In this document: positions 49,100 to 62,548 of the stretch, piece after piece | Position numbering within the stretch: the stretch's first letter is position 1 | Layout of the letters: each line of letters opens with the position of its first letter | The notes under the pieces: model-generated | Databases searched by the model: none | The model's input: the letters and a program-made list of their open reading frames with translations, nothing else | Told to the model about the DNA's origin: nothing | Origin: Chara braunii | Taxonomy: Eukaryota > Streptophyta > Charophyceae > Charales > Characeae | Direction: 5' to 3' | Length of the DNA stretch: 64,000 nt | Assembly: GCA_003427395.1 (NCBI GenBank) | Contig: BFEA01000017.1 | Span: forward strand, 3,266,969-3,330,968 | Made by a program: the position numbers and the translations under genes

Positions 49100-51646
49100 C
49101 ATGGCCGTCTCTGTGCATTGGAGATTATTGGGATTGAGAGGTGGGTACGGATATGAGAGTGGGAAAGGTCGGGATGGGGAGTATCAGTGTGTTCTCTGGC
49201 TTTTGTGGCAGTTGTTGATAAGGTGACGTTTGAGTTTAGACTGCATGAGCCAACTCGCGGTTTTCAAAGCAGGCCAGTAGAAGACTGAGAGTACGAAAGA
49301 AAATTCTGCCTACCACTGAAGGTGGGTCGACTTCTCCTTAGCTAGGGGAGATGAAAAAATAAGACAGCATAGTCCACACCCCTGTCCAGTGTCATTGATA
49401 AGGGTCATTCTCTTGCCTTCCCCCCAAGATCTAAACTGACTGTTTGATCGTAACTCTAATTAGTAAATAGCCGGATTGCACTTCGGTGGATGGTTCTTTG
49501 CCACAGCAGTGCTCTCTGCTAGCTGGGCGAACGAGCTTTTTTTTTTTTTATCCTTCCTTTTTCTTCCTTTTTCTTCCTTTTTCTTCCTTTTTCTTTTCTT
49601 TTTTTCTTTTTGTTTCTAGCTTTTTTAATTCACAGGCGAAGTCCCTTGTTGTTTCCCTGTGGTGTCCCTTCTCCATGTGTCTGAATCTGTTCTATCGTTT
49701 GACTAAACATTCTGCTAAGTTGAATGAGATTCAACTCGAGCGGTCTCTGCCGCTTACTCTCAAATTTTGGGAGCATTTGATTAGGGTATGGAAAGTTAGA
49801 TTTCATTTAGTGGGCATGCGCAGCTGATGTCAGATACCACTGCCGGAGCTGCCTGTCCTTTGGTGGCTTCGTTGGTAAGCAGATTTCTATTTGCTGGACG
49901 GATGTTCATTGCTGTGTCTGCATTGGGTGAAGGTGATGTTGGGCTCATGCTGGGACGGGTAGCGCCATCCTGTAACCTCAGCTGTGGTAGAGGTAGATGT
50001 GCAGATTCACTTAGCTGCTGCTGCTGCTGCTGCTGCTGCACAGATTCAATAACTGCCAGCACGTCTCTGCGCCGATTGTGGATCTCGAATCAATACGTCC
50101 TCTCTTGATAAAAGCAGTCATCTTTCCATGCGCAATCAAACCATAATATTTGCAAATTTCATGTTCGGGTCACTTGTGAGTTGACCCGAATCTGGCATTC
50201 ATTTTCTAGGTGATGACTTATATCAAGTTATATGTGATTCGGTCCACAGATGATAGCCAGCTTTCAGTCACTAGCGATGTTTGATCGTTTTGTTGTAATA
50301 GTCAGCTTTAGGTGACTAGCGATGTTTGCTGTTTGTTGTAATAGTTGATGAGTCTCTAGCTGTAACGGACAACTGATCTGTTGTAATAGGTGTGGCAGAT
50401 CACTAGCGGCCTTCTAGAGTCTTTGCAATTCGTGTAGCTGTTATCGACGACTTTTCTGGTTGTTTCCGTGTCTCCTCTGTTGATTTATATCTGATGCTTT
50501 TCCAGCCGTTTACTGATTCGTCTGTTATAAGTCTTTACCTTCTTTTCGAGTGCTGGACTGCAGGTGTGAGCTGTTTGTTCAAGCCGCTGTGTGGGCCCCA
50601 ACTGCCATCTACACATATGGGGGAGCGTTACAGTTACTTCCATAACTACTGTCTTGCTTATTTGGTATCCTTACCCATCTGTTGTTTACTGTGTCATGTT
50701 GTCTTATCCCTTTTCCCTTTGCATGTGGAATGCTTGTGTATACACGGCCACGGATTTGCAAACACACATATAAGACTATACAAGGTCCCTCTTGTTGCTC
50801 GTTCAAGGGATTAGGTTTTTGCCCGATTACCGTTCTCATGCTTGATCTTGGTGAAGCTCTGTTCTGTGTAGTATGGGGGAGTTCAATATTGGAGTGGTGT
50901 TGGACATGGAGCCAGAACTGTAAGGTTGTGTCTTTGTTTTTTTTTTTTTTAAAAAGAAAAAGAAAATTGGAGTGGTGTTTCTCAAACAATTTGTGCAGTC
51001 GATTGCCAGGGTAACTCGAGTTATTTGTTCGTCCCCAAACAGTTAACACGCTGGCAGATGCATTACATGCGTTCATTGCACGCTTGGGTACGATTTACTG
51101 CAAAATTGTATGTTGTTGAGACGACGGGTTCTTGTGGTCTCTGATTAGAGATGGTGTTTTGCAAAGAATTGTTTTTCATCTACCTTGACTTGCTGTGCCG
51201 CTTCTCCCTTAACCTCCGCTCCTTTCCCATCCAGGGGTAGGGGGGAATGAATCAAGATCTTTTCAGAAAATCCCTTGACCATTCACACATCAAAGAAACA
51301 GGGTACAGAGGAAGAGGTGCAAGCAGATGCTGGAGCTGAAACAGCTGCTCCCAGTGGCACTGCTGGCCATGAAGCATTCCCGGCTCTCCGGCAAGAGGAA
51401 TCCAAGAGCAGGCTTGTGGGAGCTGGCTTTCTTGGAGTGAGATCTATGAAGGGTTCGAGGGATGCCAGACCACCGACTAACGGTGAGACACATTTCTCGC
51501 TGACTGTATTGCAGTCTCTTTTGGTGTCCGCGATCACAAAAGCTTGGCACCCACATCTTATGGGGCTAGCCTTTTTTTTTTTTTTTTTTTTTTTGTAATA
51601 TTTGGACCATTTCTCGATTTATGCGTGTCATCCTTGCGCAGGGGCC

Positions 51647-51678
<32 letters not shown>

Positions 51679-54600
51679 ACGTTGGATGTCCCGAAGGACG
51701 GGCTAGCCAATTTTCTACATTTCAAGGAAGCTCCCAAATGAATTCCTTAGTGATCTCATCTCTATAGTCCGGTAAGATGCTTGCTCGTAAAAGCTTATTC
51801 ATGTTTTGTGTGATGTGAAGGCGGTTCCTTGAGAAGGTCACGGAAAAGGTCCTTTCATCCAGCGAAAGGCCCTCGTCCAGCGAAAGCCCTTCATCCAGCG
51901 AAAGCCAACTATCTCAGCTGGTGATCCCAAAGTGTGCCACAGGGGTTGTGGGGAATCGAACCCACGACCTCCTGAAGGCCACCCACGTCCTCTACCAACT
52001 GCGTATTTGTTTGCCCCATCTTTTTTAGAACGTCTGACACCTGCACCGGAGGTAAAGCTGAACTTATTGCTATTCTGGAGATGATGGTGTCATTGCATTT
52101 GATTCCTGGGTTTCGTCTTCTCTTACTTCCCATCTGCCACTGCGGATGAGATCATCTCTTTCTGCGTCTTCCCTGAGAACTGGGTTTTGCGTACTTTGTC
52201 GTATGCTCAGAAGTGACATGAGTTTCTGCTCTCTGATTTCCTACTCTTCACTTCTAGCTTCATATCGTCATCTGCCTTGATGCTGATTTTGTGGACTGAG
52301 GGCTTTTTACGGTGATGTTTGTTGTTGATGTCCATTTGGAAACAGGGGGGGAGCATAGCCTCCGGCCGGAGGCTAGCACTGGGTGCATTGGCTTCTTGAG
52401 ATCCGGATCGGGTGGAAGCAAGCTGCCAGGTTCACCGGGGCCAACTGCAAAACGTTCTGCAACATTTACAGCTTCAAATAGAACGCAGGCCATACCACCA
52501 GCTTTTGCTGCCCCTCTGAAAAGTGTGGGTCCCCCAAGAAGAGTGACTCTTAATGATCCGACGTGCAGGGCACCCAGGGTAAAGGGTGGCGAGGTTGGCG
52601 GTAATGCACCGCGCTTGGTCCAAGAGAGGTCAAGGACGAATCTTCAAGGCGTAAAGGTGCCGGGCAATATCACACCTGGGACCAGAACACCCGGGACCAG
52701 AACACCCGGGACCAGAACTCCCGGGAACAGGACTCCAGGGAACAGAACACCAGGAGGACCATCATCGCCCTCGTTGCGGTCAAGGAGCAGACCGGTGTCT
52801 CCCTCCGGAAACAGTGAGCTCGATGCAGCTGAGGTAGCACAGCGTCTGAGGCTTGCAAGGAGCAGGCCACAATCGCCCACAAGCAGTGGCACAGTGGATA
52901 CTCGGTCAACGGACTCGGCGTGGACCAATCCGAATGGATGGAACTGCAGAAGCCGGCAGCAATCTCCCTCAACAAGTATGAGCTCTGCTCATGGTTCAGA
53001 TGATGGCCATGCTACTTGTGCCTCGGATGGCTGGAATGACAGAGCATCCCTGCGATCGGAGTCGTCATCAGTTATCTCGTCACCGTCTCTGTCACGACTG
53101 CCTGATATTGGAAACTTCTCTTTAGGCACTGGAGATCCTTCTGGAGATGGGAGGATTTCAGGTCTCCGGAAACCGTCACCAAGACTGAGTTTCTTCGAAT
53201 CGGTAAGCTCCAAACAATGATCGTTAAGAGTCAATTGGCTGTCGTAAGCTCCTAAAAACTATCTGTAAGAGCCAATTGGCTGTTTGCCCCCCCATCACGA
53301 GCCTGTGAATTATGCTAATCATACCCCACCCACTCACTGTATCTGGTCTTTGCATACTTATGAGTCATGATCAACAGGTGGCAGTACAAAGACCATGAAG
53401 AGAGAGATTTTGACGATTCAATGTCTGGTAAGTTTAAGTGACTAGCTGTCAGCGTTTTCCAGCGTGTATGAATGGAATTGAAGGTGGAACAAACACGGGT
53501 GTGAACCAAGCCGGACAAACATGTACCTGCAACTGTGCATGTTCTACGGCAGAGCACTACTTACCGAATGGAAATAGTGACACTGTTAGGCCCTGGAGAA
53601 AGATGAAAAGAGGATGGCGCCCGGAGTACAGTTCCTCGTTTCTGCATGCAACTATCAGACTTTTTCGAGTGCTTTTCTCCTTGACGAAAGGTACTGAAAC
53701 TAAGCTTACATCGTCTTCGGTTTGCGTGCAGGGTAAAGGAAGACGAAGGAACAGCGGTAGTGGTGGAGTCTCCTCTGCTGGCGCCTCGCGACTGCCTTCT
53801 CGTCCTCAGCATGGAACGAGGAAACCATTACCTAGACCCCCTCCGTATGCAAAGAAAGCTGTTCCACCAGGCTCGGCAGGAATGAAGACAGTTCAAGATG
53901 GCATTCCTGGAAAGCAACCGAGTGATAGGTGGCCCCAGGGGAGCACTGCGTCACGAATTCCAACAATGGCAGTTGCGTCTCTATACGGGGCCAAGAGCGG
54001 TGGTGGTGTTGGTGGTGTTCAACAGAGCTCGTCGATCCGCCAGTCTGCCCATGGAAATAGTGCAATCCAGCATGACGATTGCAAAGGCTCTCTATTGCGA
54101 GGAGGGCAGGCGAATGGTGCAGCAGTGCCTCATGCCCTTTCAACACGGGTTAGTTGGGACGATGCAAAGAAGTTAGTGGATGCTTTCTTCGAAAGCCAAG
54201 GGGTAAAGGACTCTGCGGCAGAACATGGGAACCCCATCCCTAGGAAAGTGTTCAGAGGCTCCAAATGCAGAAGAATGAGCTACGAGGACGTGTTTGCCAC
54301 CTCGTCAGTCGACAGTGGACAGCAGTCTTCTGTGGGGCTGCAGGAGAAGAACAGATCTTCAGTGGATGGGGAATTTGGGGACAGGACAGATGTTTCCTCC
54401 CGTGAAAACTCCCAAGTCGTATCTGAAAAGGCTAGCACTCAGAAGAGGCTTTCTGAAGGGGCTGATTCTCAGCAAAAGCAGTCCCAGCCAGCTGCTTGCC
54501 ATGGAAAGCAATCTCTTGAGACTGCTACAATGGTTCGCTGTAACGCACTCGGGGCAGTCGCTTCGCAGACGCAGCCAGCAGCAATGGTCGGAAATCCTCA

Positions 54601-57516
54601 GGAGATCGCCCAGACTTGTTCGGGGATGGAGATATGTTGTTCTTCAGCGAGGGGTTCGCACCCTTTGGCTTCAAGCACGTTGTCTGATGCTGTGTACGCA
54701 AAGCAGTGTGAGCGAGGCAGTTCCCAACTGGTGCGTGCTAGCAGCCCTCAGGCCAGAACTCCAGGTAAGAATCAGTTGGATCTCAACTCACTGGGGAATC
54801 GTCGGGATGCGGGGTCTGAGTCTTGTTGCAGGGACGGACTGATTGCTAATGGGGAACAAAGTCCTGGGGGCTCTGGGCACAAAAGCATATCGAGGGAGCA
54901 GCCTAGCGCTGCGGACAATGGGGCAATTTCTTTTGCCGGGACCGCTGTTCAGCGAGTTGTGACCGGAATGGGAAACATAGTAGTCAGCGAAGCGCAAAAC
55001 AGAGAAGGCAGGGCTTGCCACCTCAGCGCTTGTAGCGTGGCTGTTGGCGGTCCGCTTCCAAAAGCTAGAGACATGGGCTGCGCACATGAAGCTGGTGCGG
55101 TCGCCCCCCAGGCCAGTTTGGGCATACCTGGGCCTGAACAACCGGTTGGGACTAATGAAGGGGAGAGGGCAAGCACCGCAGAGACTCAGGGTGCTGGATC
55201 CAACAGTCAGTGTCATTTCCGGGTGGGTGATAAAAAAAAGAACGGCACCTCAAATGAGCAGATGTCAGTGGGGGAAACCGTGCAGTCGATAGGAACTTCG
55301 AGTGACCGTCAGGGTGATGTAGGTATTCCTGCTAGTAAACTAGAAAGCCGAGGGGTGGACGTAACGTTGAAATGGGAGGGGGAGGAGCAACCAGCGAAGA
55401 CGAGAGGTGGAAACACGGTGTCCGAGGCCAGTTGCTTGCCTGCAACTAATGATGTTGGGGATGATACGAGTAACTCGGCGTTGGGCTGGAGCACGTATAG
55501 CCATCTCAGAGAATCACGAGTTGATTTGGTTCAGAGGTCCGAATTGCGTCAGAGTCATCACGAGGCATTCGAGGTAGATGTGTTGGCGAAAGTCAGGAAT
55601 GTGCTGGCTGCCATAAGATTGGACAAGTCGACCGAAGCAAGGGTATTATCTGCAGCCAAGGATGCGGCAGAGCGGCAACCTCGTAGTAAAGCCTCTGTCC
55701 GCAAGACCAATGGGATGGTAGATGCCGATGTAGACACGTTTAGGACCAGGGAGCAGCCTGCTGGCCAGGATGTTGATGATTTGCGGACGGCTTGCGGGGA
55801 ACTACACATAGTGGTGTCTCCGAAAAATGTTCGTGTAGGGGAACCGGTTGGTCGTCAGTCCTTCCCGAAAGCGCGACGAGATAGTGATTCTAAGCTAGGA
55901 GGTGAGAGATTGAACAGTTGTCTGGTTGATGAGAAAAGTGGAGTGGGCAGTATGATGGCAAGTCAGACTCCCACTGGGGATGTGAGAATCTCCGACATGT
56001 GTGCCAAGGTGCACGAAGCATCTGTGACACCCTGTCGTTCTCGATCCAGTGAGGGGCCAAGAGAGGGGTCTGTATCTTTTTCATCACCTAATTTGGGAGG
56101 TGGAACAACGGTTGGCTGGTCCGTCCAGAGTCCTGAACAATGCATATCACCTGAACTTACAAGTTGTCATGGTCCTGCTAGGATGCGTTTCAAAAACTCG
56201 GAGCTTGAAAATGGGAACCCATGCCAGATCTCCGAGCATGAATGCCCACGGGATTCCAGGTCGCTCTTTCCTTCGTCTATCATTATGGCTCCTTTGAATT
56301 GTAGCAAAGGGTCGAGTAGGGACTTCCGTCTTCATAGTGGAGTTTCATCAGCTGTTGATTCAAGAAATGTTCCTGGGTGTTCAGTCGAACATGGTAATGG
56401 GACAAGGACTCAACCTACTAATCCGGGTGAGGGGGTACTCTCACTTGGTGTCTCGGATCTTGATCTTGAAGTGCGTAGGTCGATGAAGAGACGGCAGCCG
56501 TATTCTGACAAGGAGATGCAGAGAGTGGGAGGAGAGAATGAACACGTCGTGGCTGAAGAGAGTGGATCTGGGGATCGAGAGGGAAGAAGTGGTTACGTTT
56601 CCAATCGGGCAGAAATTCTCTCTCATAGCTTTGACATGTCTGCTGGGCAGCCGCTAGAGGATAGGGCGGCTCGAGCAGGTGTAACATCTCAAAACCCACT
56701 TGGAAATTCCTTTGGAAACGACGGTGGGTTTGCACGAAGTTCCCAGGACAAGGGTTTACCCGTTGGGCTTTGCAGTGATGGCACGTCGTTATCTTCTGAG
56801 GGTGGTCCTACATCTCCCCGAGATCCTTTTAGTGAGGAGCGCATTCAAGCACTCATTGAAGCTGGGACGGTGAGTGGAGCTCATTCTATATTCCTTTTGT
56901 TTTTTCTTTTATGTTGTTGTTGTTGTTGTTGTTGTTATTGAAATAATCACATGTTGTTTGAAATTCTCATGGCTATCGTCTTTCCCAGAACATGATGCAA
57001 ATGCGCTGCAAATGAGTACAACGCATGGGTTGCTTTCTATTCGAATACAAGGCACATGCGTTCTATTCGAACAGACCTTGTTTTCAAATACAACGCATAC
57101 GCTTTCTACTCGGATTTTTGAATTTATCGAAAACTCGAATACAACGCTTATGAATCATGTTTGGGGAAAGAAGATAGGGAGGGGCACACCATCTTCACTT
57201 GAAGATGATGTGGATATTGGAGATAGCTATGAAGCACACAGAACAATCTTCAATAACTCAGCAATGGCAATTGGTGTTCCATGTCGTGGAGGTTGCTGGT
57301 GCTCAGCAGAGCAAACGCTAAGTGTGTGCACCACCCTTCAGGCACGTGGTGCACTCCCTATCACCTACCTACCGCTTAAACCCCCAGTGCTTGGCCCAGC
57401 TATAGGCCGTGGGAAAAAAAATAGACTAGAGACGTTTCTAGTCGGATGAATTTGGGCGCTCCTGTAGTGGCCTGTACATTTTCTAAAGTCGTGGCCTATA
57501 GTATGAATTTTTATTT

Positions 57517-57547
<31 letters not shown>

Positions 57548-60500
57548 TTTTTTGCACTTCCTATCGCCTATGGCCACGTCGTCACCAATTTGTCCAGGAA
57601 ATAGTTGAATACACCCTTAGCGCTGACCCAGAAATGTCCGTATTTTCCATGGCATCTGACAAATGCACCCCTGGATGTAGCCAGATTCTGAGTCCAAGTT
57701 CGGACTGTAGTCTGTGGCTGGTCTGTTGTAGGGTTGTTTATAGTACTGCAGATTATGTTTTGGCCAGATTTCGGTGAAGCACAGGAGGCTGCTTGCCTTA
57801 GGGGTATATGATGCTCATTCTGCTCGGAAACGTGTCTTGTCGGTAAATGTGCGGGAGGACCTGTGCGTCGCCGGACAGATTCTGAGAAAAATAACTGGAT
57901 GCCTTGTTCTTCTTGCAAGCCGGTAAGAAGAAGAGATTGCGAGTGTGTAGGCAGTGGGAAAAGCGTGCGATAAAGGTTTTAAACCACCAGTACCTTTGCC
58001 GCTTGGGAAAATAGCGGGCCTCGGGTAGGCGTCCGACCTTTTCAGAGGCCGAAACGAAATGATGGCCGCCGATCAGATTTATCAATGGCAGTCGTCGTTG
58101 GGCCCGACCTCCGAATATTCAGGAGTTTGGCAAAACTGCCATTTTTCCCTATTTTCCCACGCGGGAAAGGTACTAGTTAACTCCAGCCGGTCATGCAGGG
58201 ACAAAGCAGAACAAGGCATCCAGTTATTAACTCCAGTCGGAAATGTGAATCCTGAGGTGGATTGGGTCCAACCCATGGGGGTGAGATTTATGTTACTCTG
58301 GCTAGCCTTTCTCATCTGAAAGGTCTTTCCAGATCCTTCTTCAGCATCATGCATAAAAAAGAACGAGTCTCCGGTGGTGGTTTTGACCATTAAGGACATT
58401 GAAACAGATGGCGACGGCAGTCGATCTGGAAGTGTGCCGACTGGAGATGACAGTTGTAACGTCCAGTTAGCACGCCTCCAGATTCACTGCAGTCTCTGGA
58501 TAGTTTCAGTTTCATTTGTGGCCAAAACTAGCACTGGGGACGTTTTTCTTTTTATGAACGCGAATGTAACATCACCAAGCCAAAAAAAAAACACCTGGGA
58601 ATGGTGCACAGATGATGAATCATGATGCCTCCTCTCCCAACTCGGTTTTTTTCTTTGCGAGTTCTGCTGGGCCCACGCATCCCAACGGAAGTTGCTTGGT
58701 CGTCTAATAAATTCGTTTTTTTCTCAACATAGCAAGACTGTTTTTTTTTTTTTTTTGCCTTGGTGATGTAACTATCGTGTCCGTAAAAAGAAACACGTCC
58801 CCAGTGCTAGTTTTGGCCATAAATGAAACTGAAACATTCCACAGAGACTGCAGTGAATCCGAAGTTGCTTGGTTTGTCTAATAAATTCCTTTTTCTCAAC
58901 ATAGCAAGACTAGCATGGCCCCTGCACTTTCAAGGATGACACGCATAAATCGAGAAATGGTCCATAAAAAATAAAAATAAAAATTCCTTTTTCTCAACAT
59001 AGCAAGACCGTGTGTGGCCAGTTCACACTACTTTGTGCCAAATGTGGGAAAACGACTGGCTTCCTGATTTGCTTCTCTAACGTCCACCATAGGTGTACTA
59101 GCAGTAAAAGAAAAAATAATGAATGAAAAGAAAGGTGTAGTGGCAGTTACGGGGGAGTTCGGGAGGGGGGGAAGGGGGGGAAGGGGGGGAAGAAAAGCAG
59201 TCAGAGTGGGGGAAGAAACGTGAAGAACGGGAAACTGAAATGAGACAACCAGACGAGGGCAGGATAAAACTCTTGGCTGTACCTGCCTTGCAGCTGAATC
59301 GAGAGATCATGAGCTCAAATACTGATGTGTACAATACCGTTAGGGGATAAGCTGAGATGACCCCTTAAGGAAAAAGAAGAAAGGCTCTTGGCTTTGGAGA
59401 GAGACGAGACCTCCACAGTTGATGTCCAGACATAGGTCATGAAAGAATTTGGCTGTTATGACATCCATTTCCCTATTTGATATGATGTCGTGTTATAGCA
59501 ACAGCCAGCTCCAGTTCGTGAACTGGACGCACAAATGGCCCAACATAGTGGGCTGAGAGGCGAGTGCTCCCTGTCCTGTGCATGTCTTGCCACAGGGAAT
59601 GACATGGTTGGCATAGGCTCTTCCTTTCTTCGGATGGCTAAGCCACACATTCCATCGGCAGCATTCGCATCCAGTAGTATAAGTAGGTGGTCGTAAAAGC
59701 ACCAGTACAGCCAGCTCCAGTTCGTGAATTGGACGCACGTAAAAGCACCAGTACACTCCGCATCGGCCTGCGGGTGTCCGCATGAAAACCGCACCACTTC
59801 GGAGGTGGCCGGTTTTTTTTTTCAACGGCGCCACAGGACGTGCTGACCCCTCCGAGTTTTGGTTGTGGTGACAAAACCTTTCTGCAAGGGTGGGGCCGTG
59901 TACTAGCGGCTTAAACCCGTAACCTTTCCTCCCAGGGTGGGTGTTGCATGCTTTGCCTGAATTGGATACTGTCTGCAATTGAACAGTGAGTGCCGTTGTA
60001 GGGATCTTTTCTCCGCTTTCCAGTCTGTCAGCAGATCTTGTTCTTTTGACATGTAGCTCACCTTGCTATTGTAGGAAAGCTGTGCGCCATTTGCCTCTGT
60101 CAGCAGATCTGCGAAAGGATGCCTCCTTCCCAAGGAAACAAATAGGTTGCCCTCTTACGTGAGGAAAGAAATGGATTCTCATCTTGCATCCATTTGAAAT
60201 GGCAAGCTTGCATTGTGGCGTGATTCATGTCCTCAGCCTTTCCTTGTGTTTTTTTTTTTTTTTTTGGCACTTCGGCCCCACTGGAATAGCCTATAAGCAC
60301 AGCAAAGTTTTTTTGAGACGATGACCTCTGCATTATTTTGTCTTGGTCTGCTTTTTTTTTTTTCACCCACGCGCTCACCTGCTTTACTCTCTTCGTTTGA
60401 CTGCGGCTTGTGTCTCCATATGCTTTAGTAACAACAAGTTCTAACAACGTTGTGCTGAGTTTGTTTTACCTTTTTTTTTTTTTCGAGGGACGATGGCCGC

Positions 60501-62457
60501 GAGATTTCATCATTGAATTGACCGGTACAGCTAATTCAGAATGATCTTTTTTTTTTTCTTTTTTTTTCTTTTTAAGAAATGATCTTATTCTGTTGCATCT
60601 GGATTCGTGCTCCGGTCTGTATATTTCAGCACTTCCTGGGTGTACCAACTGAACTACTCGTGTTGGCAGACGTTCAGTGGAGTTTCGTTTCTGAATTGGG
60701 AGTTTTTTTTTTGAAACCCATGTTCTTGTTGCCAGCGTGTCTGTGAGTGGACAGGCTACCGTCTTCACCCGAATAGAACGCACAGTCATTATAGCTGTAT
60801 TTGGGGCGATTTTCAGTCCAGATGCAGTCATAATGACTGGAAGTTCTAGTGGGGCGAAGACGGTAGGGCTTCCTGGAAAACAAAAACTGGGCACAGAAAA
60901 GGATTTGTTTTGTTTGATTTCAGTTTTTATGTCGTGAGACACAGTGGATGACTTTTGGGTGCTGTCTCTTAAGTTTTTCTTTCCTTCTCCTCTTTATGAG
61001 GGCATGGGCCTCGCTTCAGGACTCGCAGAATGTGCGAAATGGGAATGAATCTTTTGCTAGTACGTGGGAAGATACACCGTGATATTTTTTGTCTTTTGTG
61101 CATGTGAAGGGTAGTGGCACGAGGCCCCATGAGTGAAAAAGCTTGTATTGTGTGAAAAATATGGTTGGCTTTGAGAAAAATGAAAAGCGATACCAAAAGC
61201 TCTTTACTACCTTCTCAAAACTTGGAGTAGTAGTTACTGCGGGTGTAACCATTACGTAAAGCCATGTAGAGTGTTGTTGTCTACTGGAGCGAGGCGGCGA
61301 GGCCCCACGTATTGCAGAGTGATCTATGCGCAACTGGCCTGACACATTGTCAGTGCTCATATCGGTGAGTGAGATAGATGTCTTTTTTTTTTCCTGTGTG
61401 GGTGTGTGCATGTGTGCGTGTGTGCGTGTGTGTGTGCGTGTGTGCGTGTGGTAGCTTGAATATTTTACCTGACATTGGTCCTGTTGGCAGGATGTTCTGG
61501 CAGCCAAGAGTGGAAACGTAAGGCACTCGCCAACAGAGAAACCTCAGGAGGAGAAAGAACGGAACCCATGGTCGCCGGTAGGTTTTCTCTCACATTAAGT
61601 TGTCTAATGCCTATGCATGGCACTTATATAGGTATATATATATTGATGTCGTCTCGTTCATTGGCTGCTTCCTGAAGATCCGAGCTTGTTCGTGTCTGGT
61701 CGTCTTCTTCTTTTTTAATATGGACCATTTCTCGATTTGTGTGTCATCCTTGCCCAGTGGCCATTTCTAATCTTCTGTGTATCATTTCAATTTTAACGGA
61801 TACCCCGAAGGACATCGTGTCTGGTCTTCTAGAGCCTCTCCTAACTCAATCAAGCTGATCGAGTAGCGCTGTGCATGGCACTTCGCATCAACTGACTTAC
61901 ATACGTTCTCTCTTGAGTGTTTGTTTCTACATTCTCTCTCGAGTGTTTGTTTCTATTTGTCTGTCGACGGCTTGATGCTAGCTTGCAAGCAACCACAAGA
62001 AGGAAGGGTTCGACCTCGCAAGCCAGGCTGCATTGTCATACTCATTGCTTCTCTCCTTTGTTTTTTAGTCTAATTTATTAGACACCCAAGTAACATAATC
62101 ATTGAAAGAGACAGCTTCCACTACAATAGGCATAAAGGCATAATTGGTACCACAAAGTTCTCTACATTGACCATAGTAAACTCCTCGTGTGATAAAGACG
62201 GAAGTCTGATTTAAACGACCAGGTAGGGCATCACATTTGACCCCTAAGGAAGGTACTGCCCAACTGTGAAGTACATCAGCAGATGAGTTTTGTTGCCTTA
62301 GAAATATGCTCTTGGCCCCTCCTGTCGGTTAGACTGTCATTTTGCAAACTCTAGGCTGGGTAGTGCACACTCCACTCCCCCTTATCATCTTCAGTTTTCC
62401 AATCGGTTGACTGAACTGTATGATACATACACACACACACACAGACACGCACGCACG

Positions 62458-62548
<91 letters not shown>

